Source: Diphasiastrum complanatum
Lineage: Eukaryota > Streptophyta > Lycopodiopsida > Lycopodiales > Lycopodiaceae
DNA: 64,000 nt
NCBI GenBank assembly: GCA_029204225.1
Contig: CM055095.1
Coordinates: 19,801,450-19,865,449 of the forward strand
Reading direction: 5' to 3'
This document shows positions 24,691 to 37,045 of the stretch, piece after piece. The notes beneath the pieces are model-generated. The model was not told where the DNA came from and did not search any database. It saw only the letters and a program-made list of their open reading frames with translations. Position 1 is the stretch's first letter, and every line of letters starts with the position of its first letter. The translations under genes were made by a program, and so were the position numbers.

Positions 24691-26475
24691 ATGAATTCTC
24701 AAAGAAAAGTTGGTCTTATCACAGACAAGCTAAATGGATCCAATTATTATTTGTGGAAATTTTAGATGAAGACCTTGCTAATTGTCGGCGACTTATGGGA
24801 TGTTGTTACAGGTACAAAAGTAAAACTTGAAGACGACAACTCAAAGTGAAAATCGAAGGACGGTAAAGCTTTCGTGCTTATTATCCTCAATATATCATAT
24901 ACACGGATTGGACAAATAGCTGAAGCTAAAATGTCAAAAGACTCAAGGATTGCCAAATTCTCCAAGCGAAGAATGCAGCCAAGCAACCTAATTAACAAGC
25001 AAACACAGTTTCATCATCTCCCCAGGTCGAAGTGGACGAAGGCGCATTCATGGTCAAAGATCAAAGGACATTTTTGGATGATTCATGAAGCAACTCAACA
25101 TATGACCAATCAATGTGGGATCTTCAAATCTTACTTGTCTTACAACACGAAGGAATTTGTTCATCTTGGTGACAATAGTACTCACACTATTGAAGGTGAA
25201 GGTACTGTAAAGTTGCGGTTCCAGCATGATCAATTCAAATTACTATCAAAGAGCTTATATGTTCTTAAATTCTCTACAAATATGTTATCAGTGAGTAGAA
25301 TTACAAATTTAGGTCATAAGGTAGAATTTGAATCTGATCAATGCAAAATTATTGATAGGAGTAATAAGATCCTTGCACTCGGCAAGAGGCAAGGTTACTT
25401 GTATAGATTGGCACATTGTTATTCTGTGTCTAGTCAAGTCTTGAAAACCTCTGTTCTGGTCAATAAAGCATTACTATGGCATCATCGCTTAGGACACTTG
25501 AATCACGCATTTGTTATGAACATGTCCAGACACATGGTTCTTGATCTCGACTATCCTTCTGGCAAGGTCGATCTCCCTGTCTGTCATAGCTATATCTTTG
25601 GAAAGCAAGCTAGGATTCCTTTTAGATCAAACCATATGCATGCAGCAAAAGATCTGTTAGATGTTGTTCATACATATTTATGTGGACCTATGCAAACTCC
25701 CTCATTGCTAGATGCAAAGTACTTCATTACCTTTGTTGACAAATTCTCTAGAAGAACAGTCGAACCTCAAAGGTCAACGAGACAAAGAAGACCTCCAGAC
25801 CGCTACTTTGACAATCTTCAATGGAGCGAAGACATGTAGTTTGAATACTGCAGCTTCATAGAAGAACCAGCAACATACCAAGAAGCCATCCAGAGCCTAG
25901 AGGGAGAATTCTGCAAGCAGGCAATGTCAGAGGAGATCGAGTCGATGAGGCAAAACGAGGCATAGACATTAGAGCCACTGCCAAAAAACAGAAAAGTAGT
26001 CGATTGCAAGTGGGTGTACAAGAAAAAGCTGAAATCAGATGGCACTATTGGCCACTACAAAGCAAGGCTTGTCGCGAAAGGCTACACGCAAAGGTATGGT
26101 ATTGACTATTTTGACACATATTCGCCCATGGTCAAGATGACAAGCATAAGGCTACTCCTTGCATACGCCACACAGTACAATCTGGAAATTCACCAAATTG
26201 ACATGAAAATAGCCTTTCTCCACAAAGATCTAGAGGAGGAAATCTTCATGAAGCAACCTGAAGGCTATGAAGACCCCGACAACAGACAATATGTCTGTCG
26301 ATTGCATAGATGCATCTACAGTCTAAAACAGGCATCACGAGCCTGCTACAAAAAGCTTGATGGTCTTCTAAAGTCTCTAGACTTCAATCCTACTTAGTCA
26401 GACTGCAATGTCTACATCAAAAGAGTAGGAAAGGATTTTGTGATACTGACCATTTTCATGGATGATACGCTGAAA
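24691..26475 (+). pseudogene. Copia polyprotein with two internal deletions
   Basis: The gag start at 24691 reads MNSQRKVGLITDKLNGSNYY. Stops follow, and near 24940 the frame jumps to the knuckle-protease spacer (KRRMQPSNLI). The protease region has lost its DSGA motif (it reads IHEATQHMTNQC). Pre-integrase is intact (LLWHHRLGHLNHA). Near 25757 the integrase, after FITFVDKFSRR, is fused to the integrase-RT linker (RSTRQRRPPDRYFDNLQW), so the integrase catalytic core is lost. RT follows with [31 protein letters not shown] and YSLKQASRACYKKLDG, and the frame ends around FMDD near 26463. RNase H and the 3' LTR are absent. It is the same family as the pieces at 28.3, 29.5, 31.4 and 37 kb. Confidence 0.9.
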
Positions 26476-27077
<602 letters not shown>

Positions 27078-27185
27078 AGAGTGAGGTTAGAGCTTAGGTT
27101 TACCATTTTAGAAATTAGGATTAGCTTTTAATTTGAAGTTTGAATTCAATACTATTGTTTTGTTGATACTAGATAGCTATTAGCT

Positions 27186-27889
27186 ATGCCCAAATAGTAG
27201 GATCCTTTATGGGATCACATCACTCTTAATTCAGGTTATGGCACATCAGGCACGAAGAAGTAGACTTGCAAGTATTGTAAGAATACTTATGGAGGTGGCC
27301 CTGTTCGAATAAGGGTGCATGTTTTGCATCTTCGAGAATACAAGATCGTTGTTTGCACTTAGGCACCAGAGTCATTGAGGATTGCCGGGATTGGGGACGA
27401 CTCTCATGATACTACTTTAGCCACATGTGATTCTTGTTTGATCTAAAGCTAAAACTTCAAAGTTCAGTCTGCCAGTTGGTGCCATCATGAATCATGATTC
27501 AAATTTCATCTATGTATTGAAGTCTAAGTTAGTAGTAAACATTTATTATTTACTATTTGGAATGGTGATAAATGTTGAATGTTCAAGACCGAGCGCCTCG
27601 ATTTCGGTTGTGAAACTGCCATGAAGAGGGAATGGAAATGATGTTCCCAAATTTCAAAAACTTGCCATCTGTGTCCTCACAAGATTGTGCAGCAGTTGCA
27701 TGTGAGAGAAATTGGAGTGTGTTCTCTCTTATTCATACAAAAAGGAGGAACAGACTTTCTACTACGCAGCTGGAGAGGTTGGTGTATGTGCATGTCAACC
27801 TCAACCGTGAGGGCGTGAATAGTGTCAAGCTTCATGGAGTTTTTCGGAGAGGCAATGTTGGTAGAGAAAGAACAAGCAAATCTAGATAA
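27186..27889 (+). pseudogene. hAT transposase relic (BED finger plus dimerisation domain)
   Basis: One frame at 27186-27376 reads DPLWDHITLNSGYG, then TCKYCKNTYGGGPVRIRVHV, which matches the BED zinc finger (W, CxxC, GG, R, H) at the N-terminus of plant hAT transposases. After a gap, 27632-27889 carries the C-terminal hAT dimerisation motif CERNWSVFSLIHTKRRNRLS followed by LERLVYVHVNL. The catalytic domain between them (normally about 400 residues) is missing and stops interrupt the finger. Terminal inverted repeats and an 8-bp target duplication were not found. Confidence 0.8.
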
Positions 27890-28347
27890 CTCCTGGTAAC
27901 TTTGAGCAGTATCAATAGACAAAAAATCAATTGCTCTCAAAAAAACCATTCTATTGATACCCATATTGGCATCGTAAACCTTTCTATTGATAGCCAAATT
28001 GGCTCTCCTGAACTCCAACAATTTCATTGGCTTTCTAATAGTTTCACTACCAATTGTACAGTGTGCACAATATTCAACAGAAATAGGGCCGATCCAGTAA
28101 ATATAATTTGTTGACAATAGTGTTTAAATTTTTATTAAGAAACTACCATATTGATGGGGCAAGGGAGATAGGAAGAACGAGAATGGAGAAGAGAGCAGGA
28201 ATATTGCGAAACAGCTCTCCCCTTCTAATCAGCTGAACAGTCTAATAGACAGCTTATGCTAAATGTAATCACAGCTTTAAGTGTTCTAATTGCCCAACAT
28301 GATCTTAAAAATTGATTCATACTCTAAAACAAGAGTGCAGTCCACCG

Positions 28348-29095
28348 AAGAGATTAGAGATGAAGTCTCTAGATTACATTCCTACACAACTAGACTGTAA
28401 TGTCTATATAAAAGAAGTAGGAAGTTTTTTTTTGTGATTCTGACTATATTTGTAGATGACTCCCTAATGATAGGAAATTCCTTGATGCTAATCAAGGAAA
28501 GGAAGAGTCAAATTTCTAAAAGTTATGAAATCACAGATCTAGGAGAAGCAACAAAATGTCTTGGGCTGGAAATCAGAAGAAATCGAATGAGAAGAGAAAT
28601 GCATCTAAGTCAGTCATAGTACGCCGAGAAAGTGCTAAAGTAGTATCAAATGATGGACTGCAAAGAAAAAACCACACCAATGATAGCTGGAGCCAAACTA
28701 ACGAAATAGGATTGTTCGAATACATATGAGGAGAGACAGAAAATGGAAGGTATACCCTACCAAAACCTGATCGGTAGTCTGATGTACCTCACAATCTGTA
28801 CCACACCCCCTTTGGTCATCTCTGTCTATGTTGTAAGCCAATTCTCTTCAAATCCTGGCATGGCACATTGGCAAATGGCGAAACGAATTCTGCAATATCT
28901 GAAGGGTACCCAAAACATGGGATTATCTTACAAAGCAAACAAAGAAGACAAAGGATTCGAGCTGCAACACTACAGTGACGCAAGTTGGGTGAGCTGCAAA
29001 GACGATAGCAAGTCCGTAACAGGAGGATATTCGATTGTGTGCGGAGCAACAATCAGCTAGACATGCAAGAAACAAACCTTGGTGGCTCAGTAAAA
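28348..29095 (+). pseudogene. Copia RT C-terminus and start of RNase H
   Basis: Reads KSLDYIPTQLDCNVYIKEVG, then the catalytic-site region TIFVDDSLMIGNS, EITDLGEATKCLGLEI, PYQNLIGSLMYLT, AKRILQYLKGTQNMGLSY and YSDASWVSCKDDSKSVTGGY. Frameshifts occur near 28430, with stops at 28617, 28642 and 28708. It ends at KKQTLVAQ near 29095. It overlaps in sequence with the end of the 24.7-26.5 kb copy, so it is a separate insertion. Confidence 0.88.
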
Positions 29096-29483
29096 TCGCT
29101 ATCATAAAATGTTGAATAGCATCCCATCGCTATCATTTGGTAGAGCATCACTATCATTTGATGTTGAATGTTTTAGCAATACATGCTAGTTAGCCATCGA
29201 TGCAGGGATATGGTGAAGAAATCTCTCTTTTTGAGAGTCCTTGACCTACAAGAGTAGCCTCGCATGATTCTTGATAGGTTCTAAACCTACACATCACTAT
29301 GAATACTAAAAAATGTAACTTTACTCTAATTAAGAAATCGCTTGACTAGTCTACCTCAAGTTTGGATAAACCCCAAAACTTGAATCTCTAAGTTTAATAT
29401 TATTTAATTCCATACTTTCACACTCCTTAAAATGAAAATAATATTTACAATATTAAAGACTTGGAGATCAAGCCAAGATTTGA

Positions 29484-31382
29484 TCAATGTCTTTCAAAGT
29501 CCTTCTTGGCTAGAGGCTTGGTGAGTAAATTTGCATAACAATTTGAAGTTGATACATGTTCAAGAAGAATCTCACCATTCATAACTTTTTCTCTTACATA
29601 GTGGTGTGCTACCTCTATGTGTTTACTTCTTGCATGGAAGATTGGATTACTTGCAAGATATTGGGCCGAGATGCTATTACATTTACAAGGTAATTCCTCC
29701 TCTTGAATGATCTCGAGCTCCACTAGTAAACTTTTGATCCAAATGACTTCCTTTGTTGTAGTAGTCAAAGCCCTATACTCGGCTTCACATGAGGATAAGG
29801 AGACGGTGTCTTGCTTCTTAGATTGCCAAGAGACAAGATTACCTCCCAAAAATATTGTGTAAGCACTTGTGGACTTTCTATCCACCTTATCACCTACAAA
29901 ATCTGAATCTGAAAAGGCAACAAGGCTTAAATCATGTCTTTCAAAACAAAGTCCATAGTCTCAAGATCCTCTTTCCCTTTTTCCAATCATGGACCTTTGG
30001 ATTTTGCATGCTTTGACTAAGCTTATGAACACTAAAACTAAGATCAGCCCTAGTGATTGTCGATTGTCGGGGTCTTTGAATCTTTCACGTTGCTTTATGA
30101 AGATTTTTTCTTCTAGATCTCCATGGAGAAAGGCTGTCTTTACATCAATCTGGTGAATTTCCAAATTGTATCATTAGAGAAAATTTGGCCTTGGAAAGGG
30201 CCCTATAAGGATTGCCATGTAGGATGACAATTTTTTGGCAATGTAAAATACTAAAATAAAATCTTTTTTTGCCCGCAGTCCAGCCCACACAATCTTCGAT
30301 GATTAGCTATTATGTGGGTAGTATAGTATGTGACTGAAAAAAAAAAAAAATCATAACTTTTGAATGGCAACTCGGATTGAGATGATAACGGTGCCATTAA
30401 AAAGCCCTCAACGAGAGCTTTTCAAGGACACCAACATGACCCAGTTCTGAGCTACAGTGAAGAAGTTATGGCCAGTCAAAGTTTTGGTTGGTCAACACTT
30501 GGTCAACCCGATATCTCTTTCAAGCGCAGTTGACCGGTTATGGCCAATCAGACCGGTCAACTGCGCTTGAAAGAGATATCGGGTTGATCAAGTGTTGACC
30601 GACCAAAACTTTGACTGGCCATAACTTCTTCATCGTAGCTCGGAACTGGGTCATATTGGATGTCGTTAAAAGCTCTCGTCGAGGGCTTTCTAATGGCACT
30701 GTAATCATCTCAATCTAAGTTGCCGTTCAAAAGTTACACTATTTTTTTTTTGCTGAGTTGCATATTATACTATAAAATGGCTTATTTACGGGCTGCCCCC
30801 GATGCAAAATTATAGTTCTTTTAAAAAGAAAAGAAAATCAATTTGAAGGAGCTACGTTACGTAGATTTCAAATTTGAGTGTTTTGATTGGACCATGTGAA
30901 GAAACTTTTGAGAAAAATAAATAAAAGGTATCTTTTTGAAAGGCCCCTTTTCTGTTCAAATTTTTTCTAATGTGAGTTGCGTATGCAAAGAGCAGTCGAA
31001 TGCTTGTCATTTTTACCATTGGTGAATACATATCAAAGTAATCGACGTCATACCTTTGTTTGTAGCCTTTCGCGACGAGCCTTGCTTTGTATCGTCTGAC
31101 AGCCATCTGATTTGATTTTTCTTTTGTAGACCCATTTGTAGTCGACAATCCTTTTATTTTCGGGGAGTGGCTCTAGTGTCCATGCCTCGTTATGCCTCAT
31201 TGATTCGATTTCCTCTTACGTTGCCTACTTCTAGAATTCACCTTCTGGACTCTAAATAGCTTCTTGATATGTAGTTGGTTCTTTAGTGAAGTTGTAGTAT
31301 TTGAACTCTGTTTCTTCGCTCCATTGAAGGTTGTCAATGTATCATTCTGGAGGTCTTCTTTGTCTTGTCGACCTGCTTGAAG
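29484..31382 (-). pseudogene. Copia linker, RT and RNase H, split by an insertion
   Basis: On the minus strand from 31382: integrase-RT linker (RQDKEDLQNDTLTTFNGA), RT opening with [22 protein letters not shown] and [12 protein letters not shown] (to about 30973). The frame then breaks at an 801-bp insertion and resumes at 30171 with LEIHQIDVKTAFLHGDLEE. A further deletion leads to RNase H: DRKSTSAYTIFLGG, SWQSKKQDTVSLSSCEAEYR, SKHIEVAHHYVREKV and ANLLTKPLAKKDFERH (to 29484). The YVDD catalytic block is missing. The element has no recognisable LTR here. Confidence 0.88.
30172..30972. mobile_element. 801-bp palindromic insertion with CATTAGA terminal repeats
   Basis: It starts CATTAGAGAAAATTTGG and ends with the complement of CATTAGAAAAAATTTG, followed inward by matching GAAARGGGCC blocks. 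The centre is near 30545, where GTTGACCGGT pairs with ACCGGTCAAC. The inner arms match almost base for base over roughly 185 bp (CAAGCGCAGTTGACC, GTCAACACTTG, CATAACTTCTTCA, GAGCTCGTTGAGGGC-like, CAACTTTTGAA). No open frame codes for a transposase. Comparison with sister copia copies (GCAACTCA joined to ATACAATTTGG) supports insertion into an RT sequence. No clear target duplication is visible. Confidence 0.75.
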
Positions 31383-31383
31383 A

Positions 31384-33238
31384 CGACACAGACGACTCGA
31401 AATGGAAGTCAAAGGATGGTAAAGCTTTCGTGCTTATTATCCTCAATATATTAGATACTCAGATTGGCCACATTGTTGAAGCTAGAACTTCGAAAGAAGT
31501 TTAGGACATCCTGAGCTCACTATATGATGTGAGAGACATTTCTTCACACTCAAGATGTCGAATTATGATTCTCTTCAGAATCATATTAACTAGTTTAAAA
31601 ATCTCTTGCAACAGATGGCTGCTGTCGGATCAGTCATAGACCATCAAGACACAATTATGACATTGCTTTCAAGTCTGCCCTCTACATATGAGAATTGGGT
31701 GATGATCATCACGACACACTTAGATTTAACTCTTACCAGAGTTATCACTATGTTGCTACAAGAAGATAATCGAAGAAGTCAATACACTTCATCTACCTCT
31801 TCGTCTCAAGGGCTCGAAACGACAAAAGCAGAAAAGCTCGAAGCAGTCTACATCGAATCAGAAACAGACTCAAGGTCAAGAACAATCATCGAATCCACAT
31901 TCGTCGAAGAAGAAGATGTTTTGCAGGTATTGCAAACGCAATAACCATGAGATCCAAGATTTTCGAATTCTCAAAGCGAAGAATGCAGCCAAGCAACTTG
32001 ATCAACAAGCAAATATAGTTACAGCACCTCTTGAAGTCGAAATGGATGAAGACACTTTTATGGTCAAAGACAAATACGCGAATTCGAATTATTCGTGATT
32101 TCTGGATGCCGGAGCTACTCAACTTATGACCAATCATCGCGATATTTTTCAATCATGCATGAAGAAGTATGTTCATCTTGGTGACGATAGCACTCACACT
32201 ATCAAAGCTGAAGGTACTGTAAGATTAAGGTTCCAACATGATTAATTCAACCTACTGTCAAAAGTCTTGTATGTTCCTAAACTATCTACAAATCTGTTAT
32301 CAGTAAGTAGAATCACAGGTTTAGGTCATAGGGTGGAGTTTGAATCTAACCAATGTAGAATTATTGATAGGAGTAATAAGATCCTTGCACTCGGCAAGAG
32401 GCATGGATACTTATATAGATTGGCACATTCTTATTCTAATTCTAGTCAAGCTTTGAAAACCTCTGTTCTTGTCAATGAAACATTATTATGGCATCATCGC
32501 TTAGGACACTTGAATTATGCATCTATTTCAAACATGTCCAGACAATCCCTAGTACTTGATCTCAACTATCCTTCTGGTAAAGTCGATCTCCCTGTCTGCC
32601 ATAGCTGCATCTTTGAAAAGCAGACTAGGATTCCTTTTAGATCGAGTTATAGACATGCAGCAAAAAGTCTGTCAGATGTTTTTCATACAAATATATGTGG
32701 ACCTATGCAAACTCCTTCATTACTAGATGAAAAGTATTTTATTACCTTCATTGATGAATTTTCTAGAAGAAAAGTTGTTTACTTCATCAAACAGAAGTCA
32801 GAAGCTTTCAAGTTCAAACAATTCAAAGAGCATGCAGAAAATCAGACTGGTAAACAAATCAAAGCACTGAGATCCGACAACGAGGGAGAATACATCTCCA
32901 TCGAATTCATGGATTATTACCTTAACAATGGCATTGAGCAACAATACATTACCTCCTATTCGCCTCAGTCAAATGGTGTTGCTGATAGAAAGAACAGAAC
33001 CTTAGTCGAATCGGCAAAGTGCATGTTATCATAAGTGACACTTCCAAAGTCCTTCTGGGTTGAAGTTGTTTCAATAGCAGCCTATATTCAGAACAGATGT
33101 TCTACTAAAGGTCTCTCAAACAAAACGCCATTCGAAGTTTGGACAAGTACCAAACATTCTTTATCAAACTTACGAGTTTTTGAGCATCAAATGTATTCGT
33201 TAGCCGGGATGTCCTATCGAGTCAAAGATATTCATTAG
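31384..33238 (+). pseudogene. Copia gag to integrase, truncated
   Basis: Begins inside gag (KWKSKDGKAFVLIILNI). It continues with gag C-terminus (DTIMTLLSSLPSTYENWVM), a degenerate knuckle CRYCKRNNHEIQDF (last Cys replaced by Phe), and a degraded protease site FLDAGATQLMTN (Ser of DSGA replaced). Pre-integrase LLWHHRLGHLNYA and a long integrase core follow, with FITFIDEFSRR, IKALRSDNEGEY, SPQSNGVADRKNRTLVES and, after a stop at 33034, PKSFWVEVVSIAAY to LSNLRVF. It ends against an opposite-strand gag at about 33240. Confidence 0.9.
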
Positions 33239-33249
33239 CCGTGATGTCA

Positions 33250-34100
33250 TCTTGATTAGATGACAATGCTGATATGAATATGCTAGATTTTTCAATCTCA
33301 CCCTCATCGACAAGGTTACCTGCTTGCTTTGGTTTTCCCTTACTTGATTCCGCCAGGAATTTCCAACATTCACTCTTCCAATGGCCCTTTTTATCGCAAT
33401 GGAAGCACTTGCCCTTCTTCTTGGTCTTGCTAGAAGATCCCTCATCCTCCTAAGTCTTGGCGAATTGCTGCTTAGACTTCTTCTTGCCCTTGCCCTTGCT
33501 TTGTTTTTGGTGTGTCGCAAGTGCCTAATCATCTAGCTTTCACCATTTCTCGTCGTTGCTCTTCCTGCATCAAGATTCTTATGAGCTCGTCAAAGTTTGG
33601 CAATCTTTCTCTTGATGATATTCCGCTCACAAACATTTGATAGGGTTCTACAATGTCGCACAATGCATTGTGCACCAGCTCCACATCACGTATGCGCTCA
33701 CCAATAGAGTGCAATTCATCCCTCATTGTCTTGATTCTGGTCATGTACGTCTGAATGTGCTCTCCTTGCTCCATGCAGACACTATTCAGTTTTGACTTCA
33801 GAAACATGATTCTTGATGGATTTGATGTTTTGAACTGCTCCTTTAGCACATCTCATGCATGTCTAGGTCACAAATGTGGGTAATGATGTGATCCTTCACT
33901 AACAAGTTAATGAAGGACAAAGCTTTCCTCACCTTCTTATCGAACACTTTGATGTTCGCTTCATTTGGCGGTCTCCTCTCCATCAACATGTTTTTCATTT
34001 TGAATTTCGACACTGCATAGTTGGAAATCCCGTCCAATTTGCTACTTTCACTCAAAATGGACTCTCCCATGTTTGTCATCGCAAAAGTTTGAAACTTCAA
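33250..34100 (-). pseudogene. Copia gag with zinc knuckle, frameshifted
   Basis: Minus-strand gag starts near 34070 (MGESILSESSKLDGISNY) and reads through to the stop near 33843. A frameshift leads to EQFKTSNPSRIMFLKSKLNS and PNFDELIRILMQEEQRRE, ending at 33529. A second shift leads to the knuckle CFHCDKKGHWKSEC (about 33419-33378) and KSSIFISALSSNQDD. Pol is absent. This is the 5' part of the element whose leader, primer site and LTR lie to the right. Confidence 0.85.
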
Positions 34101-35394
34101 CCGTAGGCTAAAAGCTGTATGTCGAGGCCAACTGTGATGTCATAAATTGAAAATAATGACCTGCTATTTTTTTCCTTACCAAGCCACCCACTGCTTTTTC
34201 ACCAAATTGAAAGCCAAATCGACGTCGCCTTCCAAAATGCACTTTGTCGCCAACTCTCAACTACGTGCCCAATGGAATGGTGAAATCGCTTTTGACATGC
34301 TCTAAGCACTTTCTCTACTGCAATCACTTTGTTTTATGGTATTGTGCTTGCAGGTATAGCCCGGGTGCCCTTCATTTGGAGGTTATAGCCTTTCGTTTGG
34401 GTCAAAACGGATAAAAGTCCCAAAAATAAGGACTTTTCTAGTTTTTGAATTGTTTTTTCAGAGTGAAGAAACTTTACCTTTCATAAACTTGGGACCCAAC
34501 TTTTATTTCATAGTGAACGTTTTTATTGAAGTTGAATGGCCAATTTTTTTTCAATGGCCTTCAGGTCCCTTTCAAGCCAATCTAATGGCTTCTTCTCATC
34601 CAACGGCCTTCATAGCTTTTCATCAGCGCGATCTCCACCGTCAATGGTTAGTTCTTTTGATCTAACGGTGATGCATGATCTGGTGTGCTAATAAAAGCCC
34701 CTCCAACCGCTGGCCACTCAAATACACCAGGGATTGGCAAGTGTGAGGGCGCGTGATCTGACTCCTCCTTCCTGTCTATGGTTGCGCCCTCCCAATCCAA
34801 TTTTGGCCTGAACAAATTCATTTTTTGATCGATTTGAGAACGCTCTGAGGCCTAGAGCAGGGTCGCCCTACTGATTCCAAGATTACAGAGTACTTAAATA
34901 TGAAAATTTGTGGAGAAACGGTGATTTTAGCTCAACTTGAAAAAGTGGCTTTCTTTCACCTTTTACCGCAAATATGCTAGGTTATTTGTCTGTAGACAAA
35001 TCTTTGACACAAAGCTCAGAATCTCTCCATGGCTGGTTGACAATATAATTAGCTTCCTTCCTATCTTTACGGCATCCAAAACGGAGCACAAACAGCGAAG
35101 AAATCACCAGTTATGTATAGAAAACCGTAACCCCAAACCGGTTTCAATTTTTCAACTGGCTTCAAAATTGTCAATTTTCCACCAAATTGTTCCCTGTCTG
35201 ATGCTATGCACAGGCTAATAAGCCCTCTGTTGAGCTTGGCAAGCCTCTATAAACTAGAAACCGTGCACCAATGCTTTACTTTCCGTCTACAACCCGTCGT
35301 AAACCCCGAACTCTTAGAAGACTGCTCTCCTCTCAAAGCTCTCTTCAACAACGACACTGTACTAGTGTACACTCCCTATACAGCTCTGATACCA
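34101..35394 (-). other. Leader of minus-strand copia element and primer-binding site
   Basis: About 1.3 kb without coding sense links gag to a perfect primer-binding site, TGGTATCAGAGC on the minus strand at 35383-35394. Confidence 0.7.
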
Positions 35395-35641
35395 ACTTAG
35401 AATTTGCTTTGAACAGGAACACAGATCATGTTACATAGTAACACAAACAAAAAACACTCTCCACAGCAAGCTCACATAGCAACTGTATTTCTCAAAATGA
35501 AAATACACTGTACATATAGTCCTTCAGGCAACCCATGCATGACCCAGGTTGTCGTTGATGGGACGCGTGTCCCATCAACTCGCCTCGTGGCGAGGCCAAC
35601 TGATCCTTATCTACTGATAGGACCCACAGTACAGTAATGCA
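35395..35641 (-). repeat. Copia 5' LTR, about 247 bp
   Basis: The LTR lies directly outside the primer-binding site. In element orientation it appears to start TGCATTACTGTACTG and to end AATTCTAAGT, so the inner end lacks the usual CA. It holds two neighbouring hairpins: TTGATGGGAC/GTCCCATCAA (35555-35578) and GCCTCG/CGAGGC (35582-35596). Confidence 0.55.
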
Positions 35642-35651
35642 GTGATTCTAC

Positions 35652-37030
35652 TTTAATTCTAACTAAGACGATAGTGCATCAATCCTAGATCGCTCATGTC
35701 AAAAGCATTGAAAAGATCTAATTTGATTTCATCAATTAAGCTCTCATTACTTCCTGTAATAATCAAATCATCAACATACAAAACAATGAACACTATATCT
35801 GAATCTTGCCTTAGAATGTAAAGATTAGGATCGGCATTGCCATTCCCCTTCGCTTGAAGTATTCATCAATGCAAGTACCATGCCCATGGTGCTTGCTTCA
35901 ATCCATAAATAGCTTTGTTGAGCTTACAAACAAGATGCTCTCTTCCTGGCTCAACAAATACACCTCTTCATCCAGCACTCCATTTGTTGGATCTTCTAAC
36001 CATAGAAAGCCGAAATAACAATGATAGAACGTATAGTTACCATCTTAGCTACAAGTGCGAAGGTTTTCTCAAAATCAATACCTTCCTGCTACTCAAATCC
36101 TCTCGCAACCAATCGTGCTTTGTGCTTGTTGAGTTGGCCATCCACTTCATATTGATCTTATAAATCCATTTGCAAGTGATAGGCATCTTACCATCAGGTA
36201 GCTCAACCAAGTTCCACGTCCTAGTTTTTGATATGGCTTCCATTCATATTTCCATAGATGCATGCACTCCTTGTACTCCTTTGCTTCATCAAAAGTTTTT
36301 GGTTCTTGAGCCTTGAGCATAAAACCCATTAGGGCTACATTCCTCTCTAATCTTGCAGGAGGTTTACGATTTCTTCTTGACCTTCTAAGCTCTCCTTGCT
36401 CACTAGATTCAGGAGTATCTCCCTTCTTAGCATCACCTGCGATTGATATGTACCATTTAGGTACTCTCTTAGAAATTTCAGCATCAAACTTGCCTTTGTC
36501 CATTGATCTTCCGCATCAAATTCCACTTCCTTTTTTACCTATACTTTCGCTCCCTCATTAGATGGTTCAGTGATTATTCAATTTGTTCACCTTGACTCAT
36601 CTCGTCAAATGTAGCATCCCTAGAAATCACAAGCTTCTATGCATTCGTGTCATACATCCTGTATGCCTTGGCCTTCTCGTCATATCCAAGGAAAATACAC
36701 CTGACAGCTTTTGCATCCAATTTATATGAGCATAGGCATCACAACCAAATACTCTCAAATGAGAAATATTAGATTTATTTCCAGTAAAAGCTTCATGATG
36801 TGTCTTACCTTCCACATATTTCATAGGACACTGATTCAGGATGTGCGTAGCTATGTTGCAAGCTTCTGCTAAAAAATGTTTGGCAAACTCTTGCTTTTGA
36901 GCATTGGTCGGGCCATCCCAACAATGGATCTGTTCTTTCGTTTGACAATTCCATTTTGTTGTGGTGAATAAGGTGTTGTAGTTTGTCTCTTGATCCCTTG
37001 ATCTTTTGACTCTTTCAAGAAGTTCGTGGC
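35652..37030 (-). pseudogene. Copia integrase C-terminus to RT
   Basis: On the minus strand from 37030: GIKRQTTTPYSPQQNGI, HLRVFGCDAYAH, RRPRHTGCM, then linker RVPKWYISIAGD, the RT opening (EPKTFDEAKEYKECM, CKWIYKINMKWM) and the catalytic YVDDLIITGSN with FDMSDLGLMHY near 35660. The stretch between the RT opening and YVDD is decayed. It is close in sequence to the 19.7-23 kb element. It is cut at 35652 by the LTR beside it and abuts an opposite-facing integrase at 37046. Confidence 0.87.
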
Positions 37031-37045
37031 ATTTGTAGAGAGAAA

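Noticed and set aside
27677-28117. 146-residue minus-strand frame
   Set aside because: It is antisense to the hAT dimerisation motif on the plus strand and has no recognisable domain of its own.
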